Origin: Pseudomonadota bacterium
GTDB taxonomy: Bacteria > Pseudomonadota > Gammaproteobacteria > Burkholderiales > Ferrovaceae
Assembly (NCBI GenBank): GCA_021850135.1
Contig: JAJZRV010000005.1
Span: forward strand, 1 to 53,723
Length of the DNA: 53,723 nt
Direction of reading: 5' to 3'
The notes beneath the pieces were generated by a model that saw nothing but the letters and a program-made list of their open reading frames with translations, did not search any database and was not told the origin of the DNA. Position numbers and translations under genes: made by a program. Shown here piece by piece: positions 36,069 through 46,455 of this stretch (its first letter is position 1; the number at the start of each line of letters is the position of its first letter).

Positions 36069-37126
36069 GCGGTGATGATGCCGCCCCCGAGGCAGATGTC
36101 GCCCTCGTAAAGGACGGCGGACTGTCCCGGGGTGATCGCCCATTGGGGCGTCTCGAATTGGAGTGTCATGCGGTCGTCGTCCAGGGACAGCGTGCAGGGC
36201 GCGTCCACTTGCCGGTAGCGGTTTTTGGCGCCGTAATGCCCACCGCCCTCCGGTGCGCTCCCCGAGATCCAGCTCAGTTGACCGGCGTCTAGCCAGTTTT
36301 TTTGCAGGGCAGGGTGGTCATGTCCCTGCACCACGGTCAGCACGTTGCTGTCCATGTCCTTGCCCACCACAAACCACGCGTCGCCCGGACCGCCGATGCC
36401 CAGTCCCTGGCGCTGTCCGATGGTGTAGTACATCAAGCCCTGGTGTTGTCCCACGATCCGTCCTTCCGGGGTCTTCATGGGGCCAGGAGCGATGGGGAGA
36501 TAGCGCTGCAAAAACTCGCGGAACGGGCGCTCTCCGATAAAGCAGATTCCCGTGCTGTCCTTTTTTTCGGCCGTGGGCAATCCGGCGCGCCGTGCCAGTG
36601 CACGGACCTCGGTCTTGCGCAGTTCGCCCACGGGAAAGAGGGTGCGGCTCAACTGGGCCTGATTGAGGCGGTAGAGAAAATAACTTTGGTCCTTGGCGGG
36701 ATCGAGGCCGCGCAGAAGCTCGTAGCGTGTCCCTACCTGACGCACGCGGGCGTAATGGCCGGTGGCAATCTTCTCCGCACCCAGCGCCATGGCATGCTCT
36801 AGAAACGCCTTGAACTTGATTTCCGAGTTGCACAGGACATCGGGATTGGGGGTTCGGCCGGCCTGATACTCCGACAGAAAGTTCTGAAAGACGCGTTCAC
36901 GGTATTCCGCCGAAAAATTGACGGCTTCCATTTCGATGTCCAACAGGTCCGCCACGGACACGGCATCCACCAGGTCGTCCCGGGCGCTGCAGTATTCGTC
37001 CTGTTCGTCTTCCCAGTTTTTCATGAAAAGGCCGATGACCTCGAAGCCCTGCTCCTTGAGCAGCAAGGCAGAGACGGAAGAATCTACGCCGCCGGAGAGC
37101 CCGACGACAACGCGGGGTTTGGACAT
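36065..37126 (-). CDS. mnmA: tRNA-specific 2-thiouridylase MnmA
   Basis: MnmA thiolates U34 of tRNAs for Lys, Glu and Gln. The protein has 353 residues with the PP-loop GLSGGVDSS (residues 9-17), the catalytic Cys pair C99 ([12 protein letters not shown]) and C195 ([10 protein letters not shown]), and the family signature [13 protein letters not shown]. The N-terminus [16 protein letters not shown] fits the family start. It converges on the GST-like gene and is followed upstream by a terminator for the next minus-strand gene. Confidence 0.96.
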   Translation of the reverse strand: MSKPRVVVGLSGGVDSSVSALLLKEQGFEVIGLFMKNWEDEQDEYCSARDDLVDAVSVADLLDIEMEAVNFSAEYRERVFQNFLSEYQAGRTPNPDVLCNSEIKFKAFLEHAMALGAEKIATGHYARVRQVGTRYELLRGLDPAKDQSYFLYRLNQAQLSRTLFPVGELRKTEVRALARRAGLPTAEKKDSTGICFIGERPFREFLQRYLPIAPGPMKTPEGRIVGQHQGLMYYTIGQRQGLGIGGPGDAWFVVGKDMDSNVLTVVQGHDHPALQKNWLDAGQLSWISGSAPEGGGHYGAKNRYRQVDAPCTLSLDDDRMTLQFETPQWAITPGQSAVLYEGDICLGGGIITA

Positions 37127-37149
37127 GGTTCAGGAATGCAACGCGGGTT

Positions 37150-37188
37150 CAGGAAAGAAAAAAGGCAGGGACACGAACCCCTGCCTTT
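37150..37188 (-). terminator. rho-independent terminator of the small Ala/Lys-rich gene
   Basis: A 10-bp perfect stem (37161-37170 with 37179-37188) around an 8-nt loop is followed on the minus strand by a T-rich run (37160 downwards, TTTTTTCTTT counting the stem end). It is 23 nt beyond the stop of the gene at 37211 and insulates mnmA. Confidence 0.8.
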
Positions 37189-37210
37189 GACAAAAGCTGT
37201 CGGACTGAAA

Positions 37211-37441
37211 TCAGTTGGCAGCAGGAGCAGCAGCTTTCTTGGCTTTCTTCTTCTTGCCTTTTTTCTTGGTCGCTTTTGCGGCAGGGGCCTTGTCGGCAGC
37301 AGGCGCGGCGGCAGGAGCCGGGGCAGCCATCGGGGCGGCGGCGGGCTTTGCGGGCGCAGGAGCCGGTGCATCGGCTGCAACAGCGGACAGGGTGACAGCG
37401 GCAAAAACGGTCGCGATCAGGGCAGACAACAATTTGGACAT
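37211..37441 (-). CDS. small Ala/Pro/Lys-rich exported protein, unknown function
   Basis: The start at ATG 37441 gives 76 residues: a signal peptide (MSKLLSALIATVFAAVTLSA, cleavage AVA-AD), an Ala/Pro-rich segment (APAPAPAKPAAAPMAAPAPA) and a Lys-rich tail (KATKKKGKKKKAKKAAAPAA). Low-complexity, cationic, exported proteins of this kind recur in betaproteobacteria. They resemble acid-shock or histone-like Ala/Lys repeats in composition only. It has its own promoter and terminator, so it is a real, separately expressed gene. No function is assigned. Confidence 0.72.
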   Translation of the reverse strand: MSKLLSALIATVFAAVTLSAVAADAPAPAPAKPAAAPMAAPAPAAAPAADKAPAAKATKKKGKKKKAKKAAAPAAN

Positions 37442-37497
37442 GGTCAATTCCTCGGAGGATCGTCAATAATAAAAAATGAAGCGTGCAGTACGCGGCA

Positions 37498-37526
37498 ATT
37501 CTAGTCGCCGTGGAACACTAACGCAA
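37498..37526 (-). promoter_or_regulatory. sigma-70-like promoter of the small Ala/Lys-rich gene
   Basis: On the minus strand TTGCGT (37526-37521) and TAGAAT (37503-37498) are spaced by 17 bp. Transcription would begin near 37491, giving a leader of about 50 nt with a GAGGAA ribosome site. Confidence 0.55.
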
Positions 37527-37552
37527 ACCCTGTCCCACGGGTTGACCCGGGA

Positions 37553-39154
37553 TCACGGAATATATTCGTAGCCAGGCAACGTCAGAAATTCGACAAAATC
37601 CTCCGATGTCGTCAATTGGTCGAACATGGCCGCTGCGGCCTCGTATTCGCCTGCCGCAAACTGGGCCTCGCCCAGCTCTTCACGGATTTTTTGCATTTCC
37701 GAGGGGACGAGCGACCGGAACAGCGCCACCGTGACCTTGCGTCCGTCCTCCAGGATGCCGTGGGGGCTGCGAATCCACTGCCAGATCTGGGCGCGGGAAA
37801 TTTCGGCTGTGGCGGCATCTTCCATCAGGTGATGGATGGGGACGCAGCCCGTGCCGGCCAGCCAGGCGCCGAGGTATTGCAGGCCGATGTTGATGTTCAT
37901 GCGCAGGCCCGCCTCGGTGATCGGACCGCGCGGGGAAAAATGGAGCAGGTCCGCGGCGGTGCTTTCCACATCGTTGCGTTGCCGGCTGATCTGGTTGGGT
38001 GCCGGCATCAGCCGGTCGAAGATCTCCCGTGCCACCGGCACGAGGCCCGGGTGGGCCACCCAGGTCCCGTCGTAGCCGTCCGTGGCTTCGCGGGTTTTGT
38101 CCTCGCGCACCTTGGCCAAGGCGATTTCATTGGCGACCGGATCACTCTTGATGGGAATCTGGGCGGCCATGCCGCCCATGGCGAAGGCGCCGCGACGATG
38201 GCACGTTTTCACCAGCAGGAGGGCATAGGCGCGCATGAAAGGCGAGGTCATGGTCACCAGGTTGCGGTCTGCCAGAATGAAATCGGGGTCCTTGCGGAAC
38301 TTCTTGATGCAACTGAAGATGTAGTCCCAGCGTCCGGAATTGAGCCCCGCGCTGTGGTCGCGCAATTCGTACAGGATTTCGTCCATCTCGAAGGTGGCAA
38401 GAACCGTTTCCACCAGGACCGTCGCCTTGACGGTCCCCACGGGCAGCCCCAGGGCCTGCTGAGCGGCTACGAAAATATCGTTCCACAGACGTGCCTCCAG
38501 ATAACCCTCCAGCTTGGGCAGGTAGAAATAGGGACCGCTGCCTTGCGCCAGGAGGTTTTTGGCGTTGTGAAAGAAATACAGGGCAAAGTCGAAAATGCCC
38601 CCGGAAATGGGTTGGCCATCCACCTGGACGTGCTTTTCATTGAGGTGCCAGCCGCGCGGGCGGACCATCAGGACGGCAGGTTTGTCCTTGAGCTGATAGG
38701 TCTTGCCTTCGGGACTGGTGTACCGGATCGTCCGCTGGACGGCATCGCGGATGTTGATCTGGCCCTGCACCGAGTTTTCCCAGGTGGGGGTGGTGGAGTC
38801 TTCAAAATCAGCCATGAAGACGCTGGCGCCGGAGTTGAGGGCGTTGATGACCATTTTGCGGTCGGTGGGGCCGGTGATTTCAACCCGGCGGTCCTGCAAG
38901 TCGGCCGGGCAGGGGGCGACTGTCCAGGCGCCCTGGCGGATGGCCGCAGTCTCGGCACGAAAATCCGGTCGAATTCCCCGGTCAAACTCGGCCTGGCGAA
39001 GTTCACGTTGTTGGAGCAGCGCCTGGCGACGGGGTTCGAAGGTGCGGCACAGCATCGCCAGGAAATCCAGGGCCTCAGGGCTCAGGATCTGGTCAAAACC
39101 CGCATGCAATGGGGCGGTAATGGTGAGGCCAGCGGGCCGGTAAGGTGCAGTCAT
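37553..39154 (-). CDS. aceB: malate synthase A
   Basis: AceB condenses glyoxylate and acetyl-CoA to malate, the second step of the glyoxylate bypass. The start at ATG 39154 (MTAPYRPAGLTITAPL) follows GAGGA and gives 533 residues, the size of the A-type enzyme. Family stretches are FMADFEDSTTPTWEN, MVRPRGWHLNEKHV, KATVLVETVLATFEMDEILY, GRWDYIFSCIKKF and DGTWVAHPGLVPVA, with the C-terminal catalytic Asp region LMEDAATAEISRAQIWQW. It lies downstream of aceA but has a separate promoter, since a terminator stands between them. Confidence 0.96.
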   Translation of the reverse strand: MTAPYRPAGLTITAPLHAGFDQILSPEALDFLAMLCRTFEPRRQALLQQRELRQAEFDRGIRPDFRAETAAIRQGAWTVAPCPADLQDRRVEITGPTDRKMVINALNSGASVFMADFEDSTTPTWENSVQGQINIRDAVQRTIRYTSPEGKTYQLKDKPAVLMVRPRGWHLNEKHVQVDGQPISGGIFDFALYFFHNAKNLLAQGSGPYFYLPKLEGYLEARLWNDIFVAAQQALGLPVGTVKATVLVETVLATFEMDEILYELRDHSAGLNSGRWDYIFSCIKKFRKDPDFILADRNLVTMTSPFMRAYALLLVKTCHRRGAFAMGGMAAQIPIKSDPVANEIALAKVREDKTREATDGYDGTWVAHPGLVPVAREIFDRLMPAPNQISRQRNDVESTAADLLHFSPRGPITEAGLRMNINIGLQYLGAWLAGTGCVPIHHLMEDAATAEISRAQIWQWIRSPHGILEDGRKVTVALFRSLVPSEMQKIREELGEAQFAAGEYEAAAAMFDQLTTSEDFVEFLTLPGYEYIP

Positions 39155-39172
39155 GGAGTCCTCATCAGGTTC

Positions 39173-39195
39173 GTAATGTTGCAGTGCAATATTAC
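39173..39195. promoter_or_regulatory. 23-bp palindromic operator candidate upstream of aceB
   Basis: The sequence consists of two 11-nt arms around one central base with a single mismatched pair (left arm GTAATGTTGCA, right arm TGCAATATTAC). It starts 19 nt before the aceB start codon and covers the end of the predicted -10 box and transcription start. This is the usual place for a repressor; the protein that binds it is unknown. Confidence 0.6.
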
Positions 39196-39217
39196 AGGAC
39201 ATGCTGTATTTAGACAA
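39189..39217 (-). promoter_or_regulatory. candidate aceB promoter
   Basis: On the minus strand TTGTCT (39217-39212) and TAATAT (39194-39189) are 17 bp apart, each four of six to consensus. The -10 lies within the 23-bp palindrome. Confidence 0.4.
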
Positions 39218-39229
39218 AGAGTAAAAGAT

Positions 39230-39260
39230 AAAAAATCCCGTCCCGGTCAACGGGACGGGA
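39230..39260 (-). terminator. rho-independent terminator of aceA
   Basis: A perfect 10-bp GC-rich stem (39236-39245 with 39251-39260) and 5-nt loop is followed on the minus strand by TTTTTATCTTTT. It lies 30 nt after the aceA stop and separates aceA from aceB. Confidence 0.85.
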
Positions 39261-39289
39261 GGCCACCGGGATCACCGATGGATGGGGGG

Positions 39290-40567
<1,278 letters not shown>

Positions 40568-40598
40568 GGAGATCTCCTAAAAGTGATGACTGCCTGAA

Positions 40599-41090
40599 TT
40601 AGTGTGAAGCGTGATCGATGCGGCCGGTCGTCACGACCAGACCGTCATCATCCGCATAAAGCCAGGCGCCGGGCTTGAAGGTGATTCCGGCAAAAGTCAC
40701 CGGAATATCCGCAGCGCCTTCGCCCTTCTTGATGGACCTTCGGGGGTGGGTTCCCAGGGCCTGCACGCCTATGGGCATGCCGCCGATGGCCTGCGAGTCG
40801 CGAATGCAGCCATAGACGATGATGCCAGCCCAGCCATGTTTGACGCCCAGGGAGGCAAGTTGATCGCCTACCAGGGCACAACGGAAGGATCCGCCTCCGT
40901 CAACGACGAGTACGCGGCTATAGCCTGGGGTTTCCAGGGCGGCCCGTACGAGGGTGTTGTCCTCAAAGACTTTCAGTGTTGCGATTTGCCCGCCAAAGAC
41001 CGTCATGCCACCATAATTGCCCAGCATGGGCTCGGCCACGAGAGCGGCATCGCCGAGCCGATCGCAAAGATCAGAGGTATTCAGGGCCAT
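40599..41090 (-). CDS. rraA: RraA family protein (RNase E activity regulator / HMG aldolase-like)
   Basis: The protein has 163 residues with the RraA core: GGQIATLKVFEDNTLVRAAL, LVVDGGGSFRCALVGDQLAS and the aldolase-type active-site stretch GIIVYGCIRDSQAI. The family covers RNase E inhibitors and class II HMG/oxaloacetate-type aldolases; sequence alone does not separate them. Its place directly upstream of aceA and divergent from icd makes a carbon-metabolic role conceivable, but that is inference. Confidence 0.88.
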   Translation of the reverse strand: MALNTSDLCDRLGDAALVAEPMLGNYGGMTVFGGQIATLKVFEDNTLVRAALETPGYSRVLVVDGGGSFRCALVGDQLASLGVKHGWAGIIVYGCIRDSQAIGGMPIGVQALGTHPRRSIKKGEGAADIPVTFAGITFKPGAWLYADDDGLVVTTGRIDHASH

Positions 41091-41138
41091 GACGGGCTCC
41101 TTGGGTGAAAGGGGGTAAAAAAACAGTTTCCCGCTCGT

Positions 41139-41175
41139 ATGGGTATTGATATATCATATATAAGACATAGGACAC
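41139..41175. promoter_or_regulatory. AT-rich divergent promoter region between rraA-aceA and icd
   Basis: The only AT-rich patch of the 117-bp divergent gap contains TGATATATCA (a 10-bp palindrome, 41147-41156) and overlapping TATA-like hexamers on both strands. On the minus strand TTGTGT can pair with TATATC at 18 bp. The exact start sites cannot be fixed. Confidence 0.35.
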
Positions 41176-41207
41176 AAGTGGTTTTTTAATGGGAGGCATC
41201 GGCCATC

Positions 41208-42446
41208 ATGTATCAGCACATCAAGGTCCCCACGGTCGGGGAGAAGATTCGCGTCAAATCGGACTATTCCCTCGAGGTCCCGGATCAGCCCATCATTTCC
41301 TTCCTGGAAGGAGACGGGACCGGCGTGGACATCACGCCGGTGATGAAGACGGTGGTGGATGCCGCGGTGGCAAGGGTCTACGGTGGGCGTAGAAAGATTT
41401 CCTGGATGGAAGTCTATGCGGGCGAAAAATCGGTACGTGTTTATGGCGATAACGTCTGGTTGCCCGAAGAGACGCTGCACGCCGTGCGGGACTATGTGGT
41501 GTCCATCAAGGGCCCGCTGACCACTCCGGTGGGCGGCGGCATCCGCTCCATCAACGTGGCGTTGCGCCAGCAGCTCGACTTATACGTCTGCCTGCGACCC
41601 GTACGCTGGTTTACCGGCGTGCCCAGCCCGGTCCGCGAACCTCACAAGACGGACATGGTGATCTTCCGCGAAAACTCGGAAGACATCTATGCCGGGATCG
41701 AATGGGAGGCCGAATCCCCCGAGGCGCGCAAATTGATCGAGTTCCTTCAGAAGGAAATGAAGGTGACGGCCATCCGCTTTCCCGCCACGTCAGGGATCGG
41801 CATCAAGCCCGTATCGCGCGAGGGCACGGAGCGGCTGATGCGTCAGGCCGTGAAGTACGCCATCGATAACCAGCGTAAATCGGTGACCATCGTCCACAAG
41901 GGCAACATCATGAAGTACACCGAAGGGGCCTTCAAAAACTGGGCTTACGCGCTGTGCCAGCGAGAGTTCGGTGCCGAGTTGCTGGACGGCGGACCCTGGA
42001 TGAAGCTGCCCAACGGGATCGTGATCAAGGACGTGATTGCGGATGCCTTCCTGCAGCAAATCCTCCTGCGTCCGGACGAATACGACGTCATCGCCACCAT
42101 GAATCTCAACGGGGATTTCATTTCGGACGCGCTGGCGGCGCAGGTGGGCGGGATTGGCATCGCTCCGGGTGCCAACCTGTCGGATACCGTGGCCATGTTT
42201 GAAGCCACGCACGGCACGGCGCCCAAATATGCCGGGAAGGACTACGTCAATCCGGGTTCGATGATCCTGTCGGCCGAGATGATGTTGCGCCACATGGGCT
42301 GGACGGAAGCGGCCGATGCCATCATTGAGGCCATGAAGAAGGCAATTACTGCAAAAACAGTGACTTACGATTTTGCGCGGCTGATGCCCGGCGCCACGCA
42401 GGTGTCCTGTTCGGGGTTTGGCCAGGAACTGATCAAGCATCTTTGA
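41208..42446 (+). CDS. icd: isocitrate dehydrogenase (NADP+)
   Basis: Icd oxidises isocitrate to 2-oxoglutarate in the TCA cycle and competes with AceA at the branch point. The protein has 412 residues of the E. coli type. S114 in [14 protein letters not shown] matches the Ser phosphorylated by AceK in E. coli. Also present are [13 protein letters not shown], the NADP region [16 protein letters not shown] and the metal/substrate stretch [18 protein letters not shown]. The gene is divergent from rraA-aceA and ends at a bidirectional terminator shared with the cold-shock gene. Confidence 0.97.
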   Translation: MYQHIKVPTVGEKIRVKSDYSLEVPDQPIISFLEGDGTGVDITPVMKTVVDAAVARVYGGRRKISWMEVYAGEKSVRVYGDNVWLPEETLHAVRDYVVSIKGPLTTPVGGGIRSINVALRQQLDLYVCLRPVRWFTGVPSPVREPHKTDMVIFRENSEDIYAGIEWEAESPEARKLIEFLQKEMKVTAIRFPATSGIGIKPVSREGTERLMRQAVKYAIDNQRKSVTIVHKGNIMKYTEGAFKNWAYALCQREFGAELLDGGPWMKLPNGIVIKDVIADAFLQQILLRPDEYDVIATMNLNGDFISDALAAQVGGIGIAPGANLSDTVAMFEATHGTAPKYAGKDYVNPGSMILSAEMMLRHMGWTEAADAIIEAMKKAITAKTVTYDFARLMPGATQVSCSGFGQELIKHL

Positions 42447-42464
42447 GCCCCGGACGCTGCGCAT

Positions 42465-42496
42465 AAAAAAGCCCCTGCCGAAGCAGGGGCTTTTTT
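42465..42496. terminator. bidirectional rho-independent terminator (icd / cold-shock gene)
   Basis: A stem GCCCCTGC (42471-42478) with GCAGGGGC (42483-42490) and a CGAA tetraloop is flanked by AAAAAA on the left and TTTTTT on the right. It can end transcription from icd (+) and from the cold-shock gene (-). Confidence 0.92.
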
Positions 42497-42530
42497 GCCG
42501 TTCCACCCGGGTGGGTAGAAACGGCAGGAA

Positions 42531-42734
42531 TTACGCAGCCTGGATGTTCGAGGCTTGTTTGCCTTTGGGTCCTTGCGTGACCTCAAAAGAGACCTTTTGG
42601 CCTTCCTTCAGGGTTTTGAAGCCGCCCATCTGGATTGCCGAGAAATGAGCGAAAAGATCTTCGCTGCCGTCATCGGGGGTAATGAAGCCATAACCCTTGG
42701 AATCATTGAACCACTTCACTGTGCCTGTTGCCAT
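42531..42734 (-). CDS. csp: cold-shock domain protein (CspA family)
   Basis: The start at ATG 42734 gives 67 residues, [20 protein letters not shown], a single cold-shock domain with both RNA-binding motifs (KGYGFI and DLFAHF). These small cytoplasmic proteins bind single-stranded nucleic acid and act as RNA chaperones. A leader of about 107 nt is predicted. Position beside clpS-clpA and icd is conserved in betaproteobacteria. Confidence 0.96.
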   Translation of the reverse strand: MATGTVKWFNDSKGYGFITPDDGSEDLFAHFSAIQMGGFKTLKEGQKVSFEVTQGPKGKQASNIQAA

Positions 42735-42847
42735 TGTTTGCTTCCCTATCATTGAAAATGGGCCTAAAACCCGGAATGGTTTGAGTTTCAAGGCCAGCAA
42801 ACGGTGAAACCGGTGATGCAGACATCTTGAACCAAACGCCAGACAAT

Positions 42848-42877
42848 CTTTTACGCGACTTTTACCGTGTAAGTCAA
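42848..42877 (-). promoter_or_regulatory. cold-shock gene promoter with long leader
   Basis: On the minus strand TTGACT (42877-42872) and TAAAAG (42853-42848) are 18 bp apart. A start near 42841 leaves an untranslated leader of about 107 nt (42735-42841), the arrangement seen in temperature-controlled csp genes. Confidence 0.5.
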
Positions 42878-42936
42878 GTAGTTAACCCCAATTTGTGATG
42901 ACTCGCCAGGAAAGCCTGTAAAGGCCACCACAGCCC

Positions 42937-42964
42937 TTGCGAAAAACCCAGAATTGTTTAGACT
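42937..42964 (+). promoter_or_regulatory. candidate clpS-clpA promoter
   Basis: TTGCGA and TAGACT are spaced by 16 bp, about 65 nt before clpS. Both hexamers match four of six positions. Confidence 0.35.
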
Positions 42965-43028
42965 GAAGCCATTGTGAAGCCATTCTGGTCGCAGGAAACT
43001 GCGGGCAACAAAGCAAGCACCTTTACAC

Positions 43029-43343
43029 ATGGCAACCCGAAATCCGGCAGACCCCGTTCTTGAAAAACAGCGTACCCGGGCGAAACCACCTTCGCTTTTC
43101 AATGTCGTACTGCTGAATGACGATTTTACGCCCATGGAATTTGTGGTTCAGATACTGCAAATGTTTTTTTCCCTGGATCGTGAGGCTGCAACCCGGGTCA
43201 TGTTGAAGGTGCATACTGAGGGTCGCGGTGTGTGCGGTGTCTATCCCCGCGACATTGCAGCCACCAAAGTTGAACGTGTGACCGGGTACGCCCGGCAACA
43301 TCAGCATCCGCTGCAATGCGTGATGGAGGAAAACGGAACATGA
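43029..43343 (+). CDS. clpS: ATP-dependent Clp protease adaptor ClpS
   Basis: ClpS delivers N-degron substrates to ClpAP. It has 104 residues: a flexible N-terminal extension (residues 1-23) and the core ([20 protein letters not shown], then [20 protein letters not shown]) with the N-degron pocket NDD-TPMEFV. The start is ATG 43029. Its stop overlaps the clpA start (ATGA), so the two are translationally coupled. Confidence 0.96.
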   Translation: MATRNPADPVLEKQRTRAKPPSLFNVVLLNDDFTPMEFVVQILQMFFSLDREAATRVMLKVHTEGRGVCGVYPRDIAATKVERVTGYARQHQHPLQCVMEENGT

Positions 43344-45601
43344 TCGCTCAAGAACTGGAAGTCAGCCTGCACATGGCCTTTGTCGATGCCCGGCAAAAGC
43401 GCCACGAATTCATCACCGTGGAGCACCTGCTGCTGGCATTGATGGACAACCCGTCCGCAGTGGACGTGCTGCGTGCCTGTGGCGCGGACATCGAAGCCCT
43501 GCGCAAGGACCTGGCTGAATTCGTGCGGGAGCACACACCCATGGTTCCCGGTGACGGCGACGTGGATACCCAACCCACCCTGGGATTCCAGCGCGTCATT
43601 CAACGGGCCATCCTGCACGTGCAGTCTTCCGGCAAGAAGGAAGTGACGGGGGCCAATGTCCTGGTCGCCATTTTTGGCGAAAAGGATTCTCACGCCGTGT
43701 ACTTTCTCAACCAGCAGGGCATCAGCCGGCTTGACATGGTGAATTACATTGCCCACGGCATCACCAAGGTGCCGCAGGGTACCCCGCGCGAAGAGGGCGG
43801 GCAGCAGGACAATGAGGCGGACAGCCAGGCTGGCGGCGCCTTGCAGAGCTTTACCCTCAATCTCAATGCCCAGGTCGCTGCGGGCAAGATTGACCCGCTC
43901 ATCGGTCGCGATCGCGAGGTGGAGCGGGTCATCCAGATCCTGTGCCGGCGCCGTAAAAACAACCCGCTGCTGGTGGGCGAAGCCGGGGTGGGCAAGACGG
44001 CCATCGCCGAAGGCCTGGCCTGCCGCATCGTGGCGGGAAACATTCCCGACATTCTGGCGCATGCCACGGTGTACTCACTCGACATGGGCGCGCTTCTCGC
44101 GGGCACCAAGTATCGCGGCGATTTCGAACAGCGCCTCAAGGCGGTTCTGAAGCAACTGCAGGAGGATCCCAACAGCATCCTGTTCATTGACGAAATTCAC
44201 ACCCTGATCGGAGCCGGTGCGGCCTCCGGAGGCACCCTGGACGCGTCCAACCTGCTCAAGCCCGCACTTTCCAAAGGCACGTTGCGCTGCATCGGCGCGA
44301 CGACCTATACCGAGTATCGCGGCATTTTCGAGAAGGACCACGCGCTCTCCCGCCGCTTCCAGAAAATCGACGTGGTGGAGCCCACCATTGATGAAACCGT
44401 GCAGATCCTGCGCGGGCTGAAGTCGCGCTTTGAGAGCCACCACGGGGTGCGCTACAGCGAAACGGCCTTGACCAGTGCAGCGGAGCTGTCGGCACGCTTC
44501 ATCAACGACCGTCATCTGCCCGACAAGGCCATTGACGTCATCGACGAGGCAGGCGCCGCACAGCGCATCCTGCCCAAGTCGCGGCAACGCAAGGTCATCG
44601 GCAAAGGCGACATCGAGGACATCGTGGCCAAGATTGCGCGCATTCCGGCGCGAAACGTCTCCAACACCGATCGCAATGCGTTGAAGACGCTCGATCGCGA
44701 CCTGAAGGCCGTGGTGTTTGGCCAGGACAAGGCCATTGATGCGCTGGCCTCTGCTATCAAAATGGCGCGCAGTGGCCTGGGCAATCCGCAAAAACCCATC
44801 GGCTCCTTTTTGTTTTCCGGACCCACGGGTGTGGGCAAGACGGAAGTGGCACGACAGCTGGCCTACACGCTGGGGGTCGAGCTGATTCGTTTTGACATGT
44901 CCGAGTACATGGAGCCTCACGCCGTCTCGCGCCTGATCGGCGCGCCGCCGGGATACGTGGGTTTCGACCAGGGCGGCCTGCTGACCGAGGCCATCACCAA
45001 ACATCCTTACTCGGTGCTGCTGCTGGATGAAATCGAGAAGGCCCACCCGGACATTTTCAACATCCTGCTGCAGGTCATGGATCACGGCACGTTGACGGAC
45101 AACAATGGCCGCAAGGCGGACTTCCGCAACACGGTCATCATCATGACCACCAACGCCGGCGCCGAATCCCTCACCAAGACGGGCATTGGCTTCCTGCCGG
45201 GGGAGCGCAAGGGCGACGAACTGATGGACATCAAGCGCATGTTCACGCCGGAGTTCCGCAATCGCCTGGATGCCATCATCTCCTTTGGCACGCTGGGCCA
45301 GGACGTGATCCTGCGGGTGGTGGACAAGTTCCTGATGCAACTGGAGTCGCAGTTGCACGAAAAACGCGTGGAGGCCACCTTCACCGATGCGCTGCGCAGC
45401 TACCTGGCGCGTGAGGGTTTCGATCCACTCATGGGCGCGCGGCCCATGGCCCGCCTGATCCAGGACACCATCCGGCGTGCCTTGGCCGACGAGCTCCTGT
45501 TCGGGCGCCTGGCCTCAGGGGGCAAGGTGACAGTGGACGTGGATGCGGACGAAAAGATTTCGCTCGGCTTCGACGAGGCCAAGGCCGAAGCGCTTCACTG
45601 A
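43340..45601 (+). CDS. clpA: ATP-dependent Clp protease ATPase subunit ClpA
   Basis: ClpA is the AAA+ unfoldase that feeds ClpP. From ATG 43340 ([20 protein letters not shown]) it has 753 residues: an N-terminal repeat domain, the first AAA module (Walker [15 protein letters not shown] near residue 213, Walker [16 protein letters not shown]) and the second ([14 protein letters not shown] near 494, Walker [14 protein letters not shown]). The long in-frame extension upstream is ignored because ATG 43340 overlaps the clpS stop and follows GGAGG. Confidence 0.97.
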   Translation: MIAQELEVSLHMAFVDARQKRHEFITVEHLLLALMDNPSAVDVLRACGADIEALRKDLAEFVREHTPMVPGDGDVDTQPTLGFQRVIQRAILHVQSSGKKEVTGANVLVAIFGEKDSHAVYFLNQQGISRLDMVNYIAHGITKVPQGTPREEGGQQDNEADSQAGGALQSFTLNLNAQVAAGKIDPLIGRDREVERVIQILCRRRKNNPLLVGEAGVGKTAIAEGLACRIVAGNIPDILAHATVYSLDMGALLAGTKYRGDFEQRLKAVLKQLQEDPNSILFIDEIHTLIGAGAASGGTLDASNLLKPALSKGTLRCIGATTYTEYRGIFEKDHALSRRFQKIDVVEPTIDETVQILRGLKSRFESHHGVRYSETALTSAAELSARFINDRHLPDKAIDVIDEAGAAQRILPKSRQRKVIGKGDIEDIVAKIARIPARNVSNTDRNALKTLDRDLKAVVFGQDKAIDALASAIKMARSGLGNPQKPIGSFLFSGPTGVGKTEVARQLAYTLGVELIRFDMSEYMEPHAVSRLIGAPPGYVGFDQGGLLTEAITKHPYSVLLLDEIEKAHPDIFNILLQVMDHGTLTDNNGRKADFRNTVIIMTTNAGAESLTKTGIGFLPGERKGDELMDIKRMFTPEFRNRLDAIISFGTLGQDVILRVVDKFLMQLESQLHEKRVEATFTDALRSYLAREGFDPLMGARPMARLIQDTIRRALADELLFGRLASGGKVTVDVDADEKISLGFDEAKAEALH

Positions 45602-45616
45602 AGAGGATCGTTGCAG

Positions 45617-46411
45617 CTAGACGGCCACGCGCATGGGAATATGCGGGTGCGCCTGATAGCCTTCGATGCGGATATCATCAAAATGGTAGTCGAAGAGCGA
45701 GTCCGGCCGGCGCAGGAGGACCAGCTTGGGCAGCGGCAGCGGGGCACGCGTCAGTTGCTGGCGCAGCGCCTCCACGTGGTTGAGATAGACGTGGCAGTCG
45801 CCCCCGGTCCAGACGAAGTCTCCCACTTCAAGATCGCACTGTTGCGCCATGAGATGCGTGAGCAGGGCGTAGGAGGCGATGTTGAACGGCACGCCGAGCC
45901 CAGCGTCACAGGAACGCTGGTAGAGTTGGCAGGACAGGCGGCCTTCGGCCACGTAAAACTGAAACAGCAAATGGCATGGCGGAAGCGCCATCTGCGCCAC
46001 TTCACCCACATTCCAGGCAGATACGATCAGGCGGCGTGAATCCGGGTTGGTCCGGATCTGCTGCAGGACTTCGGACATCTGGTCAATGATGCGCCCGTCG
46101 CTGGTTTCCCAGCGACGCCACTGTTTGCCGTAGACAGGACCCAGGCTGCCCTCGGCATCGGCCCATTCGTCCCAGATGCTGACCCCATTGCGCTTGAGGT
46201 AGGCGATATTGGTATCGCCGGAGAGAAACCAGATCAGTTCGTGGATGATGGACTGCAGGTGCAGTTTTTTGGTGGTGACGAGGGGAAACCCGGCACGCAG
46301 ATCAAAACGCATCTGGTAGCCAAAGATACTGCGCGTGCCCACCCCGGTCCGGTCGGTTTTGATGACCCCGCGCTCGAGGATGTCGCTGATGAACTGGAGA
46401 TACTGTTGCAT
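45617..46411 (-). CDS. thyA: thymidylate synthase
   Basis: ThyA methylates dUMP to dTMP with methylene-tetrahydrofolate. The start at ATG 46411 ([12 protein letters not shown]) gives 264 residues and places the catalytic Cys at 146 ([13 protein letters not shown]), as in E. coli; ATG 46420 would add three residues and has the better-placed [51 protein letters not shown] and [11 protein letters not shown] are all conserved. No folA gene is adjacent. The 3' end is 15 nt from clpA. Confidence 0.96.
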   Translation of the reverse strand: MQQYLQFISDILERGVIKTDRTGVGTRSIFGYQMRFDLRAGFPLVTTKKLHLQSIIHELIWFLSGDTNIAYLKRNGVSIWDEWADAEGSLGPVYGKQWRRWETSDGRIIDQMSEVLQQIRTNPDSRRLIVSAWNVGEVAQMALPPCHLLFQFYVAEGRLSCQLYQRSCDAGLGVPFNIASYALLTHLMAQQCDLEVGDFVWTGGDCHVYLNHVEALRQQLTRAPLPLPKLVLLRRPDSLFDYHFDDIRIEGYQAHPHIPMRVAV

Positions 46412-46455
46412 GGGGGGCATGATACCATCGCCTCGTTACGATATTGCACGCGATC

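Noticed and set aside
41147-41156. FNR-like site (TGATATATCA) upstream of icd
   Set aside because: The half-sites TTGAT/ATCAA need four bases between them; here only two separate them and the right half is incomplete. It is kept only as a palindrome in an AT-rich promoter region.
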